DNA of 64,000 nt, taken from positions 12,152,001-12,216,000 of the forward strand of contig OZ176054.1 of the NCBI GenBank assembly GCA_964247055.1, given 5' to 3'. Both the position numbers and the translations under genes were made by a program. The DNA is from Paragordius varius (Eukaryota; Nematomorpha). The notes under the pieces are model-generated. The model was not told where the DNA came from and did no database searches. It worked only from the letters and a program-made list of their open reading frames with translations. Shown here piece by piece: positions 37,350 through 50,150 of this stretch (positions are counted from its first letter, which is position 1; every line of letters begins with the position of its first letter).

Positions 37350-38008
37350 ATTTGCACTTCAAGAGTGTCCTTGAACACTTCAAGTTGGTCCTTGAACATT
37401 TCAAGTTGGTCCTTGAACAATTCAAGTTGGTGCTTGAAATTTATTAATTTTGATTTAACCATAATTTTTGCTTTTATTTTTTTATTTTGTTATTTATTAA
37501 CCTAATTTTCTTTATTTATTATATATCATTTTAAAATAAAATTCTTTATTAAAAAACCACTTTTTTGTTTCAAACTATTTTTTTTTCAATTGAACAAAAT
37601 TATTGACTATTAAATGTTTTTAATGAAAAATTTTGATTAATAACCCAAAAAACTTATAAATTTTTCATTTCGTGTTAAAATCTTATAAATATCCAAAATT
37701 ATTATAGGAAATTAAAAAAGATATACGGTTTCTCAAAGATTAAAAGGTGATATCGATTTAAGATTTATGTTAAATAATAGAAAATAGGTTAAAGACAATA
37801 AAATAGATGAATTATGTACGATTTGATTGATAAAAGTTAAAAACAAATCAAAAAAGTCAAAGGACCAACTTGAAGTGTTCAAGGACCAACTTGAAATGTT
37901 GAAGGACCAACTTGAACTGTTCAAGGACCAACTTGAACTGTTCAAGGACCAACTTAAAATGTTCAAGGACCCACTTGAAGTGTTCAAGGACACTCTTGAA
38001 GTGCAAAT
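37350..38008 (-). mobile_element. Foldback-like element with 21-bp tandem units in its arms (copy 2)
   Basis: Termini are perfect inverted copies (TTTGCACTTCAAGAGTGTCC). The left arm is about 90 bp and the right about 150 bp of 21-bp units (AGGACCAACTTGAACTGTTC type). It is inverted relative to copy 1, with 418 bp of unremarkable AT-rich DNA between them. Arms are unequal in unit number, as expected if units expand and contract. Confidence 0.75.
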
Positions 38009-38640
38009 ATATTCTTTAGTATACCTTATCTATGACCAATTATGCAACAAGTAATTTGTGCTATATCATGCTAATGAATTTGGATGATGGGGAATTGCTA
38101 AGATACAATATTTCGAGATCAACCAAAGTATGTTTCGAATCTCTTCATCAAGTTTATTGAATTTAATACGGCCTTTAAAGGTATTTGGGTTAATACCACG
38201 GTAATAAATCCAAACAAAAGAATGAAAAGCGTCAATCCTAATAACAGGAGCTTATCTTATTAAATTTTCTAACTCACATTTGTATTAGCCTTGTATACTA
38301 ATTTTTCCAAAAAATTTTGGAGATATTAAAATATTGACAGAAAGTTTTTGCTGAAGCCTTAATCTTGAATATAATTATGCTATTGACGAATATTTATGGT
38401 AGCTTATATTTAGTCTAGATGCTTTCACTTACCAAGATTTTTAAACTTATGACTATATTCAACTATTTTAATTAGATATTAATAATATTTTGTAGAGACA
38501 ATAAGTCATTTTTGCGGCTTTTTTGTGAGTTGCCCAATTACCATCTTTTGTACGATATAAACCTGGATATTTTCGATATATTTAAAGAACGGTAATATTT
38601 TCTTAACATTTCTATGATATTTACCAGGTGTAATCATAAG
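38009..38640. other. AT-rich stretch
   Basis: Nothing supported. Confidence 0.35.
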
Positions 38641-39480
38641 TCATTTTTTAGCAAATTATTAAAATATTGTACATCGGCTTCTACACATTTCGCCCATCTC
38701 TCAGGTAATATATGTGAATGCCGTGCCAGAAAAACTGAATGACTTTTGCGGCAATCCATTCGTGCCATTTTCCAACAAATTTATTAAGGTGTTGTTCAGC
38801 GGTGTTCCCCTTTGATGCGAAGTTACTTTGGTGGCCCCACGTCAGGAGAGTTCAGAGGATTGTCAAAACATTTCTAAATATCTGTAGTTTTATCAATGAC
38901 TGCTGTGAGAAACGGAGAATCATGTAGCAAAATCACTTTTATATGTTTTCTGGCCAATTCCGGTTGTTTTACGATTAATGCATTATTTAAATCCATTCCT
39001 TTTTGGCGATAGCGCTGTGTATTAACGTTTTCACTGGTTTTTCAGTAAAGAATAATACACAATATCACTCTGGTCTTATCGGAGACATGGAATTGTCCTC
39101 TTTAGACAATTTGGCATCGATGATGGACCGGAGCAAGATCAAAGCCACGATTTTACCGCTCTAGTGTACAAAATAAAGCCCGCCGGTCTTAATTTGATAC
39201 AAAAAATTAATTCTAGATTATTATGTTTGATACACTGATTTGAGTTTAATAACTCTTGTACTTGCCTTCATAGGGTGGTCGATTGGAGCACTCACACCTA
39301 TTTCCCGTGAAATCACAACTTTTCTTTCTAATGTTGTTTCACACGTGTTAATCGATTCAGTAACATCATATGCTCTGCAAAGAGATAATTTTCAGAAGCC
39401 CTTTCTTCTGGCGGCAATGCGTCTGATAAACTTAGGCGCTATTTTTTGACGAACTCAAATTATGTGAATGTCAGACGAGT
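38641..39480 (-). mobile_element. Degraded mariner transposase copy
   Basis: The C-terminus at the left reads PERWAKCVEADVQYFNNLL on the minus strand, the canonical mariner ending. N-terminal remnants near 39330-39460 include STCE-like (INTCETTL) text. The frame is interrupted throughout. Same subfamily as 14595-15250 and 49057-50150, sharing ATGCCGTGCCAGAAAAACTG with the latter in diverged form. Confidence 0.7.
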
Positions 39481-40845
39481 AAAATGTGCGCCTGCAAGCA
39501 TGAGAAAAATAAATTCGGGAAATGGTTTACAATTCGAATGAACATCAAAGCAAATTGACTATGATATCCTGCTTTGACGTCAAGAAAATAATTTTGCAAA
39601 TTGTTAAAGATCATATAAAGTGGCTTTATTTTGTAAATCCAGAGCTGAAAGAATCGTGGCGTCCTTTCCGAACCATCAGAAAGAAAACCATTACTGGTGA
39701 AATAGAGAGGTATTGTGCATTATAAATTGAAGCAAACCATTCATACATCCTCAAAAAATGATTATACTATGCATTAATCAAAAAACGAATTAACCAGAAG
39801 ACATGGCTAAGCGCTAAATACAATGATCTAACTCACACAGCAAAACCAAAAGCACCTAAAAATCACTTCGATGTGAACTTATTTTGCATCGGTTGTTTTC
39901 TACCTGGATTCATCTCATATTACCTCGCTAAATGGGGCACACTCTCGTAGATCAACACGAATAATTTCGAAGACGATGAAAATTATAAATGGTTTAGCAT
40001 AAAAGCCATCAGTTTTTCTGGCCTATATATCACCTGACATTTTAAATAAATTTAATTGATTTCCTTGCAAACGTATTTACCAAAAGGTCAATATATTTAG
40101 TGTATAACCCATGACCGTGCCATAAATATAATCGCTTCTCAAAAAGGTGCAAAAAGCCCCTTTTATAAAAAGCTACTATAGCCACTATTTAAGATCCCAA
40201 ATAATTATGTTGAATATACTACAAAAAGATTTATTACGTAATTAAAAATGAACAGACATGTCATATATAAATACATATATATTCTTTAGATTGAATTTTC
40301 CCAAACCAATGATCGAATAGATATTTGGATGGAAACATCAAAACTTGAGAGACGTCGAGCTTTTTTTGAAAGAAAAGTCGTTATACGATATTTTTGTAAC
40401 ACAATACATTCGGATCGAAACTCTGATGGCTATAATGTTTTACTGGATAGAGGAAATTTTCGCATTTTTAAAGTCATCAAAACTTGCTAATTTATTTTAC
40501 TATCATATTTTTTCTTATAATTTCTGCATTCAATAAAATAAAAAATTTGAGAGATTTGAGGTTAATAATGATCCACCTGTACATGTCTTGTTATAAATTA
40601 AACAAAATAATTTGGGAAATCCAATCTTTTTTAGTACAAACAAAATTATTTAACTAACTTTTTTTACAACAAAGTATTTTTTTGTTATTCGTCTTACCAA
40701 GGGTAGCATTTTTAGATGTTTATAATTAAGATTATCACATATTTAACGAATCCATTTTTTAACCTGTTATTCCGATAAATTCTTTGAGTAACATTAATTG
40801 ACTAAACTGTGCATACTTACTTTGATCAATTTTTGCATCAGCCGG
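39481..40845. other. Gap with one weak open frame
   Basis: A plus-strand frame at about 39560-39725 includes KKIILQIVKDHIKWLYFV and NPELKESWRPFRTIRKK and looks somewhat protein-like, but no family, start or partner exon is evident. The rest is AT-rich and empty. Confidence 0.25.
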
Positions 40846-41159
40846 TGTAAGATGGGATCACACGTAAAAGGAAATATTTATTGTATATCAAAAATATGTC
40901 GAAATATATCAAAAATATATATATCACAATAGGTTATGGTACTGTATATATGTGTGCCTAACTTAATGAGGTATAAATGTATTCAAATTTATCGTGTAAA
41001 GGGCCTTCAAAACTATACAGTTTATTCAAAAATATAATAATACTAAAAACGTTGGTTGCGAGGTTATTCCCTAATTTGATAATACAAAAGAGGTTCATGA
41101 AATAAGCTATTATCTCTTTTGAAACGATGTGGTAATAAATGTAAATTACAACTATAACA
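40846..41159 (-). repeat. 3' LTR of the older Ty3/gypsy relic
   Basis: About 314 bp, starting TGTAAGATGGGATCACACG and ending ACAACTATAACA, matching the interrupted copy to the right. Confidence 0.75.
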
Positions 41160-43847
41160 TCCCTTCCTTCTTCTAACGAAAGTGACGGGTTCTCGCTCCG
41201 TCTTTCCGGTATTTTTGTGGGTAGATATCGCACTATTATTCTCCTGTATATATTTTTTATGGTACCGACTAACCTTTCTACCACCCCATTTCTTTTAGGA
41301 TGGCAGGGGGTAACTTTAATATGTTTCACCCCTAACATACTTATAGTTGACGTAAAGTACTCACTGTTAAAATACGATGCGTTATCGGTAACTATCTCGC
41401 AAAACCAAACCTTGCAAAGTTTCTTCTAGTTTGTGAATTACATTCGCTGCGGTTACCTTTTTTAATATACAACAAATATTAACCATCTACTCCGGCTCTA
41501 TCAATATGCAAACACTTCCACACAGCAACATTATCATCCCAATGATAAGCGGATTTCTGAGTTACATTCTACCTACTACGTTGGCATGATTCATTCTGAC
41601 TACTGGCTTTAACCAGGTCGTTTTCTGATTCTGGCCAGTAAATCTGGCCATCGATTTTATGATACCATCTTTTTTTGGAAGGGCTTTGGAATTATAATCC
41701 GATCATTTAGCCTTAACAAGCCATATTGATATGCCAACTCGTTTTTACGGTTTACAAACTTTTCTAGTTCTGGATAAATCCAGTCATGGATTTTCAACGC
41801 TTTACTTTTTGTAATATCAGATATAAAGCGGTATCTTTTCGAATTTCATCTCTCACATCCTAACAATTTAAAAATCTCAGGTATATGGTAACCGCATAAT
41901 CTTCATCATAGGCATCGATCTCCATCGGCTATCTCGATAAATAATCACCTCTATTTTGTGCCCTGATGAATTTAAAAATCGTATTCAATTATTTTATTAA
42001 TCCATGTTAGCACTCTAGCATTATGTATTTCTTTTAAGTTTGGATCTAAAACTATCTTTACTAATGGTAAATAATCAGTTAATATCAAAAATTTTCTAAC
42101 TATGAAACTTTTTTAGCGCAAACAATGTTGCTTTTAATACTGATAGTGGAGTAGTTCCGTTCGGCATTGCTACATTTTTATCAAGCATATGCGATCGGTA
42201 CCCTTTCACGATTAACCTAATGAAAATTCACCCAAATCCTAAATCTGACGCATCCTTTTCTATTATCAATTTCTTATCAGTATTATATGGTGTTAAACAC
42301 TTTTTCGCTTTACATATTCTTAGCTGAAGCACAGCATTTATCATTCTGGGTCCAAAACCAACTCGCATTTTTAGTAGTTAATTCATCTAAAGGACCGTCT
42401 ATAAGCTGTAATTTTGATATTAAACGTTCATGAAACGTCAACAAAAATCCTAAAAAATTACGTAACGACTTTTTAAGGCCTTTTTAATTCCTTAAATGCC
42501 TTGATTTTGCTTTTCGGGCTTATACCCATTTTTCGATATTTCAGACCCTAAATAGTTCACTAATTCTGCACCTATCATCATTTTATCTTTTCTTAATTTG
42601 AATCCAGCCTTATCGAGACGACTTAATACGTTATTTAAATTGTTAATATGTTCACTTTCCGTCTTACTAGTCGCTAGAACGTCATCTAAATACACACAAG
42701 TTCTCGAACCGTCAGCTAGCACCTGTTTTACTACCTGTTGAAAAGGATGGTTGCCTTGGTCTGTCCGAACGGCATGCGTTTGTATCTAAAAAAAATCTTT
42801 ATGTGTCGAAATAGTTAATAATTGTTAACACTGCTCTGCCACTGGCATCTGGGGGTACGCATCTTTTAGATCAATTTTTGTTGACCTTCGCCTATTTTTG
42901 ACACCAACTCATCAAACGTGGGAATTCTTGCTGCATATTCGTAACTCTCTGTTCGGTTCTACATTAACCGTGGACGTGTCCCATGTCACAGCCGTAATGT
43001 CAGGATCGACCGGTTCTAAGATGCCTAAGTTTTGTAGCCTCGTCAGCTCTTTCTCTACCTTTTCTCTTAATGGAAAAGGCACCCTGCGACATGGCCATAC
43101 TTTCGGGATCGCATTCGCTGCAATGCAATTTTTTACTGGGTCTTTATAACACTCTAACTTTTTTAGAATAAAATCTTAAAATTTTTGCAAATTTTATTCA
43201 ATTTAAGATAATTTTCTTTAACCTGGGCATCTCAATTGGCAATCCAGTCCACAGATAAGTAGTGCAACCATTTTTTTCAGGATAATATGACCCATTTTAC
43301 CGTTTATCTCCAAGTTTACGGTTGTGATGCCCATCATTGAAACTGTGGTGTTATTGTACGATTTGACCGGAGGCGCCGAGGCATATTTTGGCTCACCTAT
43401 TTGCCACCATGCAAAATTCATCACGCTGACATCTGAACCGGTGTAGATAAATTCTTTCCTCAAGCCATTTATCATTATTGTTATAACCAATGGTGTTAGA
43501 GCTAGTTTTGGCCATACGGATATATCCTTTAACAGTAGTCTATTAGTATTAGGTTTCTGTTTTTTGGCTAAGCACATCCTTGCGAAATGATTCAATTTGC
43601 CACATTTGTTGCACCTTCGTTTCCACGCTGGACATTTGTTGGGCGTGTGTGTTCCACAGTGTCTGCATGGTGTTGACGTTTTTGTCATTGGTTGTCGGTA
43701 GCTATTAATTATTTTGGTTGTTACCATATTGTAAACGATTGGTATTTTGCAAACGATCGATATTATTGTATTTTTTTATGATTCTGGCGATAATGCTAGA
43801 AGCTACTATCTTCATTGATTTGTCCGTCATTGCGTCTTAGCTACCAA

Positions 43848-43948
43848 TGTAAGATGGGACCACACGTAAAAGGAGATATTTATTGCATATTAAAAATAGA
43901 AGGTTCGAAATATATCAAAAATATATTATCACAAAAGGTTATCGTGTT

Positions 43949-43988
<40 letters not shown>

Positions 43989-45231
43989 TAACTTCATGAT
44001 GTAAATGTATCCAAATATATAGAGGTAAAGTGCCTTCAAAACTATACATTTTATACAACAATATAATAACGCTAAAAACATTGGTTGCGAGGTTATTCAC
44101 TAATATGATAACACATACAGTCATGTAGACTATATTTTGTTAAAGATTTACTTTTTTTCGTTAATTGGGTATTAATATTTGGTAAAGAATATTAAAACAA
44201 GAGCTATATGGTATACAATATCATATTCTTTAAAAAATTAAAAGAAGTGTGGGGAAAGGGCGTCAAAAATCTTTGGTAAAAAATGAATTAATATTGTTTA
44301 AAAGGGAATGGTAATATTTTTGTTAATTTTTTGCAAAATTTTATATATTATTTTTTTTGATAAAATTTTTATTTAACACCTAAAATGGGGTATCCAAATA
44401 TACCCCAGACAAAATTTGAGTTAGTATTTTTAATAAACTAGTGTAAGAAACGGTCCCAATTTAAATTTATGCTTCTTTCCTAATAAAAATTATATAAATA
44501 TGGCAAAATATCTAAATAAAATTTTGTTTTGAAAAAAAAAGTTACATGTGAAACAACTTCGACACCATTTTTATTTTACAAATATTTGCAAAATGTCGTC
44601 TTCATTAAGTGTTAAGGGTAAAATTAAATTTAATTTTTTATTTAAATTACATCTTACATTGATAGAAATAGATAAGGCGGTTTATTTGTGTTACACATGT
44701 CACGTTGAAATTTTTACCATTTGTTAGCTTAAAATAACTAATATCAAGAATTTTTGAATAAAATTTTTATATATTTATGTTTATTAATGTTATATAATTG
44801 GAAAATTTTACAATGGTAATATATTTTTTAAAGAATTTAATTTTATGATTATTTAATATAGCATATTTTAAATCGTTCCCATATCAAAACAAAAAAAATT
44901 ATAATTGAGATAAAAATTACGATTTTCCTAACCCTTTTATACAATAATTTTAAGTGAAGGGTAAGTAGTTAGTGTATTTTCATTTTTTACCAAAGATTTC
45001 CGGCGCCCCTCTACACTTCTTTTACTTTTTTAAAGAATATGATGTGGTATATCATATAGCTCTTGTTTTTATATTCTTTACCAAATATTAATACCCAAAT
45101 AACGAAAAAAAAGTAAATCATTAACAAAATATAGTCTACATGACTGTAAAACGTTTATGCAAATGAGCTATTAATCTATTTCAAAGTGATGTGGTAAAAA
45201 ATGTAAGTTACAACTATATCAGTCAGCAAAA
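43848..45231 (-). repeat. 5' LTR of the older Ty3/gypsy relic, split by a MITE
   Basis: LTR sequence runs 43848-44117 and resumes at 45147-45231 (GCTATTAATCT, GTTACAACTATATCA). It contains a TA microsatellite near 43952-43984. Confidence 0.75.
44118..45146. mobile_element. 1.03-kb TA-flanked MITE with about 170-bp terminal inverted repeats
   Basis: Begins CAGTCATGTAGACTATATTT and ends with its reverse complement, flanked by TA on both sides (44116-44117, 45147-45148), as for Tc1/mariner elements. The inverted match extends about 170 bp each side (GGGTATTAATATTTGGTAAA and others). No transposase is present. The empty site can be read from the other LTR of the host relic. Confidence 0.85.
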
Positions 45232-45388
45232 CCTTTGCTTAATCTATATTTATAATCATACCTTTAGAAAACAGTTGTACTCTGCCCGCGTAGTCTTGCA
45301 ATCACTTACAATACAAATTTCAGTTTGATAAATAAATATAAAAAAACATTTTAAATGAATTTATTTTATTGTAAAATGTAATCTGTAA

Positions 45389-48300
45389 TTACATAATACT
45401 GCAACAAGCATTTGGTTTACCCCTAGAAAAAGCGGATGGGAAGGCCTCCAAAATAAGATCCAGTTGTTCTTGATCGCGATGGAGATAGAAATCAAGGATT
45501 TCTTCAGGAGGTTTTTTCATCATCATTTCGGTGATGTTTAGGTTTTTCATACCTTCTTTTTCGGGCTATTTTATAAGTGTAATAAAGCGCAATTTCTGAT
45601 AAAATTTATTTTTTACAAATTTTTGGGGTAGATATCACTTACATAGATCATATTTAAATTTAATTAGTTAATATACTTAAAGTTGTTTTTAATGCTAAAA
45701 GATTATCATAATGGATATGTTTATTTCTAAAAATATGGAAATTTATTTAAAAAGATGTCATAGAATAAATAAAATTTGCGAACGGTTTCGGACACTATAA
45801 CGTATGTCCGTCCTTAGCGTTAAAAAATTTAATAATGAGTATGGATTAAATAATAAATTTCCATAATGTCAAAGATTTTTAAATTTGATTAAATTATATT
45901 CTCCGAGTTTGCCAAATAATTATTTTTTTGATACATCGCTAACGATTATGCAAAACGATTAAAATATTTTATAGCCAAAAGTTCTTCAATTTATTTAACG
46001 ATTTTAAACCAAATTTATCCAATTACTCCTTTTTAAAAAAAGAAGAAATGCAATGTTAAAATAATATTTTTTGTGTACCCATCTCTCTTCTTTTATTGTA
46101 TCAATAGATAGTTCAATCCTTTCAACATTCATTAATGAGTGTTCAGATTTTATCAAATCGTCCAAAGTGATATCTGTAATGCTTTTGTCCGTTTCTAAAT
46201 TGGTTTTTATGATTGTTGCAGAATTTTTGTTGATTGGATTCTTATTAAAAAATATGGTTAATATTGGGTGATACAAGTTAATACCATATGCATTTTACAG
46301 GAATAAAATATATGTTTTATATATTTAAGAAATGGAGGTTTGATATTATTTTAAGGTTTTGCATTCTTAATTGCCTATAGAATAATTTTAAAAATACCGT
46401 ATTTGGCGTTAAAACATAATTCTTTATGAGGTAGAAAAGGTTCCCTAAATTAGACTATCATCATAAACTACTAAATAAAACTCAGTCAATTTTTTCTACA
46501 TACCTTACTAGAACGCAAACACCTATTGTTCTTTATATTTAAAAAATTTTCAGCGCAATATATTGAGTTACCCTAATATAGAGATATATGTGGAGGTTTA
46601 TTAAAAATCAAATTTTAACGCATTATTAGTGCAGTTTTAAAAGTCTAATTAGAAAAACTCTATGGAGTTCCCAAAATATCTAATTTCAAAAATATAATTC
46701 CTTGCTTGTATACTCAACGCGTTTTTTATTTTATTTTATCGTATCATATTTGGTATTTTTACAGTAATCTTCTTTAAAGGACCGTTTTAAATTATAGTCA
46801 ATCACTATACAAACCAATGATAGAAACTATATATACAATATCCACCATTGTTTGACACTTTACATTGGCAAATAATTGATTTATACCAATAATCTGTTAA
46901 TTTATATAAATCAAGATGACTGAATTATAAGAAAGGCAATTCTATATAAAAATATGTTTGAATATACTTCTTCCTTCTCAGTGTCATAGTAACTATTTGC
47001 TAGATGGGAGGATTGAGATTCATTTGATTTGATATACAAACTTTCCTTGTTTTCCATTTGTTTTTTATTAGACTGCGCCATTTTGAGAGAAATCTCACCT
47101 ATAGCTTTTATCTGTTTTTCAATAAAAGCTGATCTCGAATAATCTTTATTATTATTGTTATAGATATTAAAATCGCTAAGAGGGTTAGAGCCTTGGTCGC
47201 ATGTTTCTTGCAAATTTAAGCCATCATGCGTATGTTTCAAAGTCTCATGAGAAGTTGACGAAATAACAGGTACGACATAACTTGTACCCTTAACATTTAC
47301 AAGTTTAAAATATTCACCTTTAGCATTGACAAACAATTTAGCCCGATCTTGTTCAGAACTTTGATGGAGATTACTATTTATCGGTATTTGAAATGGCATA
47401 TTGGACATTTTTCCATTTTCTTTAGTGTTAATATTGGTATTTAAAAATGGCGTGAAACTCTGGTTCCCTACATTCCCAAACACATTTTTACTTAAGGATG
47501 TAACCCCGATTGAATTGCCATTTAATGTTGTTGATATGGATATAGGAGCTGGCAAAAACTGTGGATGCTGAATAAATTTCGTATTAATGTCTCCATAATT
47601 ATTTTTTATATAATATATACCAGGAGCACTTGGAGCTAAATAGTTTGAACAACTGAATAATGGTGTACCTATTGGTTGTTGATTGATTTTGAAATTATCA
47701 AAATGGGTCTTCGTTTGAAAATTTGGAATATTGTTTGGCAGTTGATAGTTATGAAAAGAGTTATTATTATTATTATTAATATTGTTAGCTGTGTTCCAAC
47801 GAGGAAACAACACGCCTCGGGGAAAGATATTATCTTTTATTAAAGCAGACTGTTGATATGGCAATGTCCATGGATTTTGTGGCATTCTTGGAAAAGTAGT
47901 GTTTGTCGTTTTAGCAAATACTTTGGCTTCTAACGGTTTATTTATGTGATTGGATTGCGATATGTAATGATTATAAGGGTTTGATTCAATAGAAGATCCA
48001 TTTGCCTGACTGAATTGGAAAATATTGTAAGGCCGTTTGCACATATTTATTAGAGGGAGTTTATGACCGTATTTAGGCACAGTTATACCAGAAAAAGCCG
48101 AAGATTGGACATTGTTTATATGATAGGGCATATTTTGAATGCTAATTGGCTTTCCTCCCATGGTTAATATGTTAAAATTTTTGTTACCTATAAAAAATGA
48201 TGGTGCAATGGGACCGAAATGGTTAACGTTACATTGGTATGGTTTTGCCCCCAGTTTTTCTGTGAAACTATTTCTTCGTTTACTCATCGGTCTATTCGTT

Positions 48301-48569
48301 GTCAATGATATTTTAGTATGATAATTCGTTTTACCATTGTTTGATTTTGTGTCCTTAGTTGTTTTCCCTTCACAATCCATTTCAGAAACTGTTTTAGACC
48401 TTTGTAAGGTTTCTATCCGCTTTTTACTGGAAAAAACTGGTATTGGCACTTCTATGAATTCATCTGAACTATCTGCCCTTGAATGATCCAATTTTATTTC
48501 TGCACGGTCATTAAGTTCATCGCTTAGAATGAAAGCGTCTCCACTTAACTGGGAAAAAATTGGAGTCAT
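45389..48569 (-). CDS. Asn/Ser-rich protein with possible C-terminal CaaX box, three exons
   Basis: No family is recognised. Exon 1 (48569-46968, 534 codons) starts at the first ATG and is rich in Asn, Ser, Pro, Phe and Tyr. It contains an acidic segment near residue 35 (DSSDEFIEVPIPVF), a basic Ser-rich stretch (RPMSKRRNSFTEKL), an Asn run encoded by AAT repeats, and KGEYFKLVNVKGTSYVVPVI near residue 430. Exon 2 (46240-46079, 54 codons) is acidic/polar (LDDLIKSEHSLMNVERIELS). Exon 3 (45565-45389, 58 codons) reads MMMKKPPEEILDFYLHRDQE, then LDLILEAFPSAFSRG and ends PNACCSIM. All junctions are phase 0 with GT-AG sites (introns 727 and 513 nt), giving 646 aa. CSIM fits a farnesylation signal, which would imply membrane attachment. 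However, a GTAAAC donor just before KPNACCSIM could instead continue splicing. A regulatory or RNA-associated disordered protein is conceivable; function is unknown. Confidence 0.65.
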
Positions 48570-48581
48570 ATTTCGGATCAA

Positions 48582-49056
48582 ATATATTAAATTGCGAAAT
48601 ATTTTTTTAATAATAAATTGCTAATTTTTTAAATAATATGGTTTAAAGCGCGTTCTCACTAATTGTGTGATGTTAATGTCCGTTTTGTTAAACATGTAAA
48701 AAATATTTTTTGATTCGCATGAATAGTCCTTGTGTTTTTTATATATTTACGAAAATAATGAAGAAATACCGGCTGTTACATTTGCTTAACTAAAATACAT
48801 TTTAAAATGAAAATCAAACAATATTTCTTGCATCTTCCTTTATTGATAATTTAAATTAAAGTTCATTTACCTACCAATTAATTATTTTTTATGGTAATAA
48901 ATAAATATAAGGTCGCATTATTTGAAGATTTTCATTACGGCAATAACAAAGTGGTGTATAAAATAAATTTTCAGAAAAGATACCCATCTAGGTGTATTTA
49001 TATGTTTTTACCGGTTTTTTGTAAAAACAATGCAATTTTGAAAGGAAACCCATTTA
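48582..49056 (+). other. Gap with a possible short exon
   Basis: From ATG 48891 a frame reads MVINKYKVALFEDFHYGNNK, then VVYKINFQKRYPSR and FLPVFCKNNAILKGNPF before running into the mariner relic. It diverges from the Asn/Ser-rich gene about 320 bp away and could be a first exon whose remainder was displaced. Not recognised. Confidence 0.25.
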
Positions 49057-50150
49057 TTAATATTGTACAACGGCTTTTACACATTTGACCCATCGCTCAG
49101 GTAATATATGAAGGCCGGGCCAGAAAAACAGATTGACATTTGCGGTGAACCATTGTTATTATTGAAATGTTGATATGCTAGTGTGTGCCACACATATGCG
49201 TATTTGTATTAATCAGACGGCACCAGGTCAAATAGTGGATGTAAAAAAAATTCCCATCGAAGCAATTTTATGGTGTCTTTTACTGGGTTTACTGTGCGGG
49301 ACGAATTAATGTCGCAAATGTAGGAAAATCTTTTTGTTACGTTTTCTGGCTCATTCCAGTAGTTTTTTGATTATAAGGTTTTAATTAGTTATTTGTTAGC
49401 GATGGTGTATTTTTAAGGATTTCAAAAGTTTATGCTACACAATACCACCCTTGTCCCACAAGACACACAGCATGGTTTTCTGGCCGAAGAGATTTTACGT
49501 TTTTGTGGATGGAATAGCTTGGCAAGATGAAAGCATCGATTTTTTCGAATTGGATTAGGTACAATAATTCTCATCACCCGCCTTAATTTGAGGCAAAAGG
49601 GATTTTTGGCGTACTCATCACACGCCTTAATTTGAGGCAAAAGGGATTTTTGGCGTAACACAATTTCACAATTTGGGATTGATTTGACGTTTAATCAAAT
49701 TTTACGGGACCATTTAACGAGTTTGTAAGTCTTACCCATTGCTCAATACATATATTGTTGTTTTTTGTGACACATATAATACTTCTGCCGATTGCTATTA
49801 AGTTTGAGTTGGAACATCATTCAATAACATTTGCAGTTGGGCTTCGCAGTTGTAAGGTCTATTAGAGCGCCCGCACTCTTTCACATGAAATCACAACTTT
49901 TAATATTTTTAAAGCATGTTTCACATGTGTTAATGGAAGGATCATGTATCATCAATTTTACCCGCAAACGATAACTTTCAATAGTCTTTTTCTTTAGCAA
50001 TGCGTGCCTCAATTCCTTTTCTGACACAAAATTTTACCTATTTACTAATGGTATCAAGAACCTACCTTTTGTGAACTCTACTTGTGTTTATGTCGTTATA
50101 TGTCAGATGAACAAAATGATGTATGTGTCCAATTAATCGACTACCTCCTT
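49057..50150 (-). mobile_element. Degraded mariner transposase copy, fullest of the three
   Basis: On the minus strand in patches: STCE-like N-terminal text (SINTCETCFKNIKSCDFM near 49900), AMGKTYKLVKW, the central block TMLCVLWDKGGIV (near 49440-49480) and the C-terminus PERWVKCVKAVVQY with stop near 49057. These follow mariner transposase order. Several stops and shifts make it inactive. An AT-rich flank gives no clear TIR. Confidence 0.75.

Larger units (their letters stand above)
40846..45231 (-). mobile_element. Old Ty3/gypsy LTR retrotransposon relic with nested MITE
   Basis: Minus-oriented relic. LTR-like copies at 40846-41159 and 43848-45231 (the latter interrupted by the MITE) share TAAGATGGGATCACACGTAA and GTTGGTTGCGAGGTTATTC with substantial divergence. 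Surviving parts are zinc knuckle and protease-like region (about 43727-43218), reverse transcriptase (about 42722-42490) and an integrase piece (about 41338-41160). Much of the interior is lost and it has many breaks. Flanks GCCGG and GTCAG are only a weak match for a target duplication. Clearly older than the element at 6885-11168. Confidence 0.85.

Noticed and set aside
36185-38008. CRISPR-like array
   Set aside because: Eukaryotic context, no regular spacers and inverted blocks; repeats are directly adjacent tandem units.
36208-38054. Open frames of the type SSWSLN and KDQLELF
   Set aside because: They are read-throughs of the 21-bp tandem units in the foldback-like arms, and occur in both orientations.
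40841-45236. Target duplication GCCGG/GTCAG for the older Ty3/gypsy relic
   Set aside because: Only three of five bases match; not strong enough to assert.
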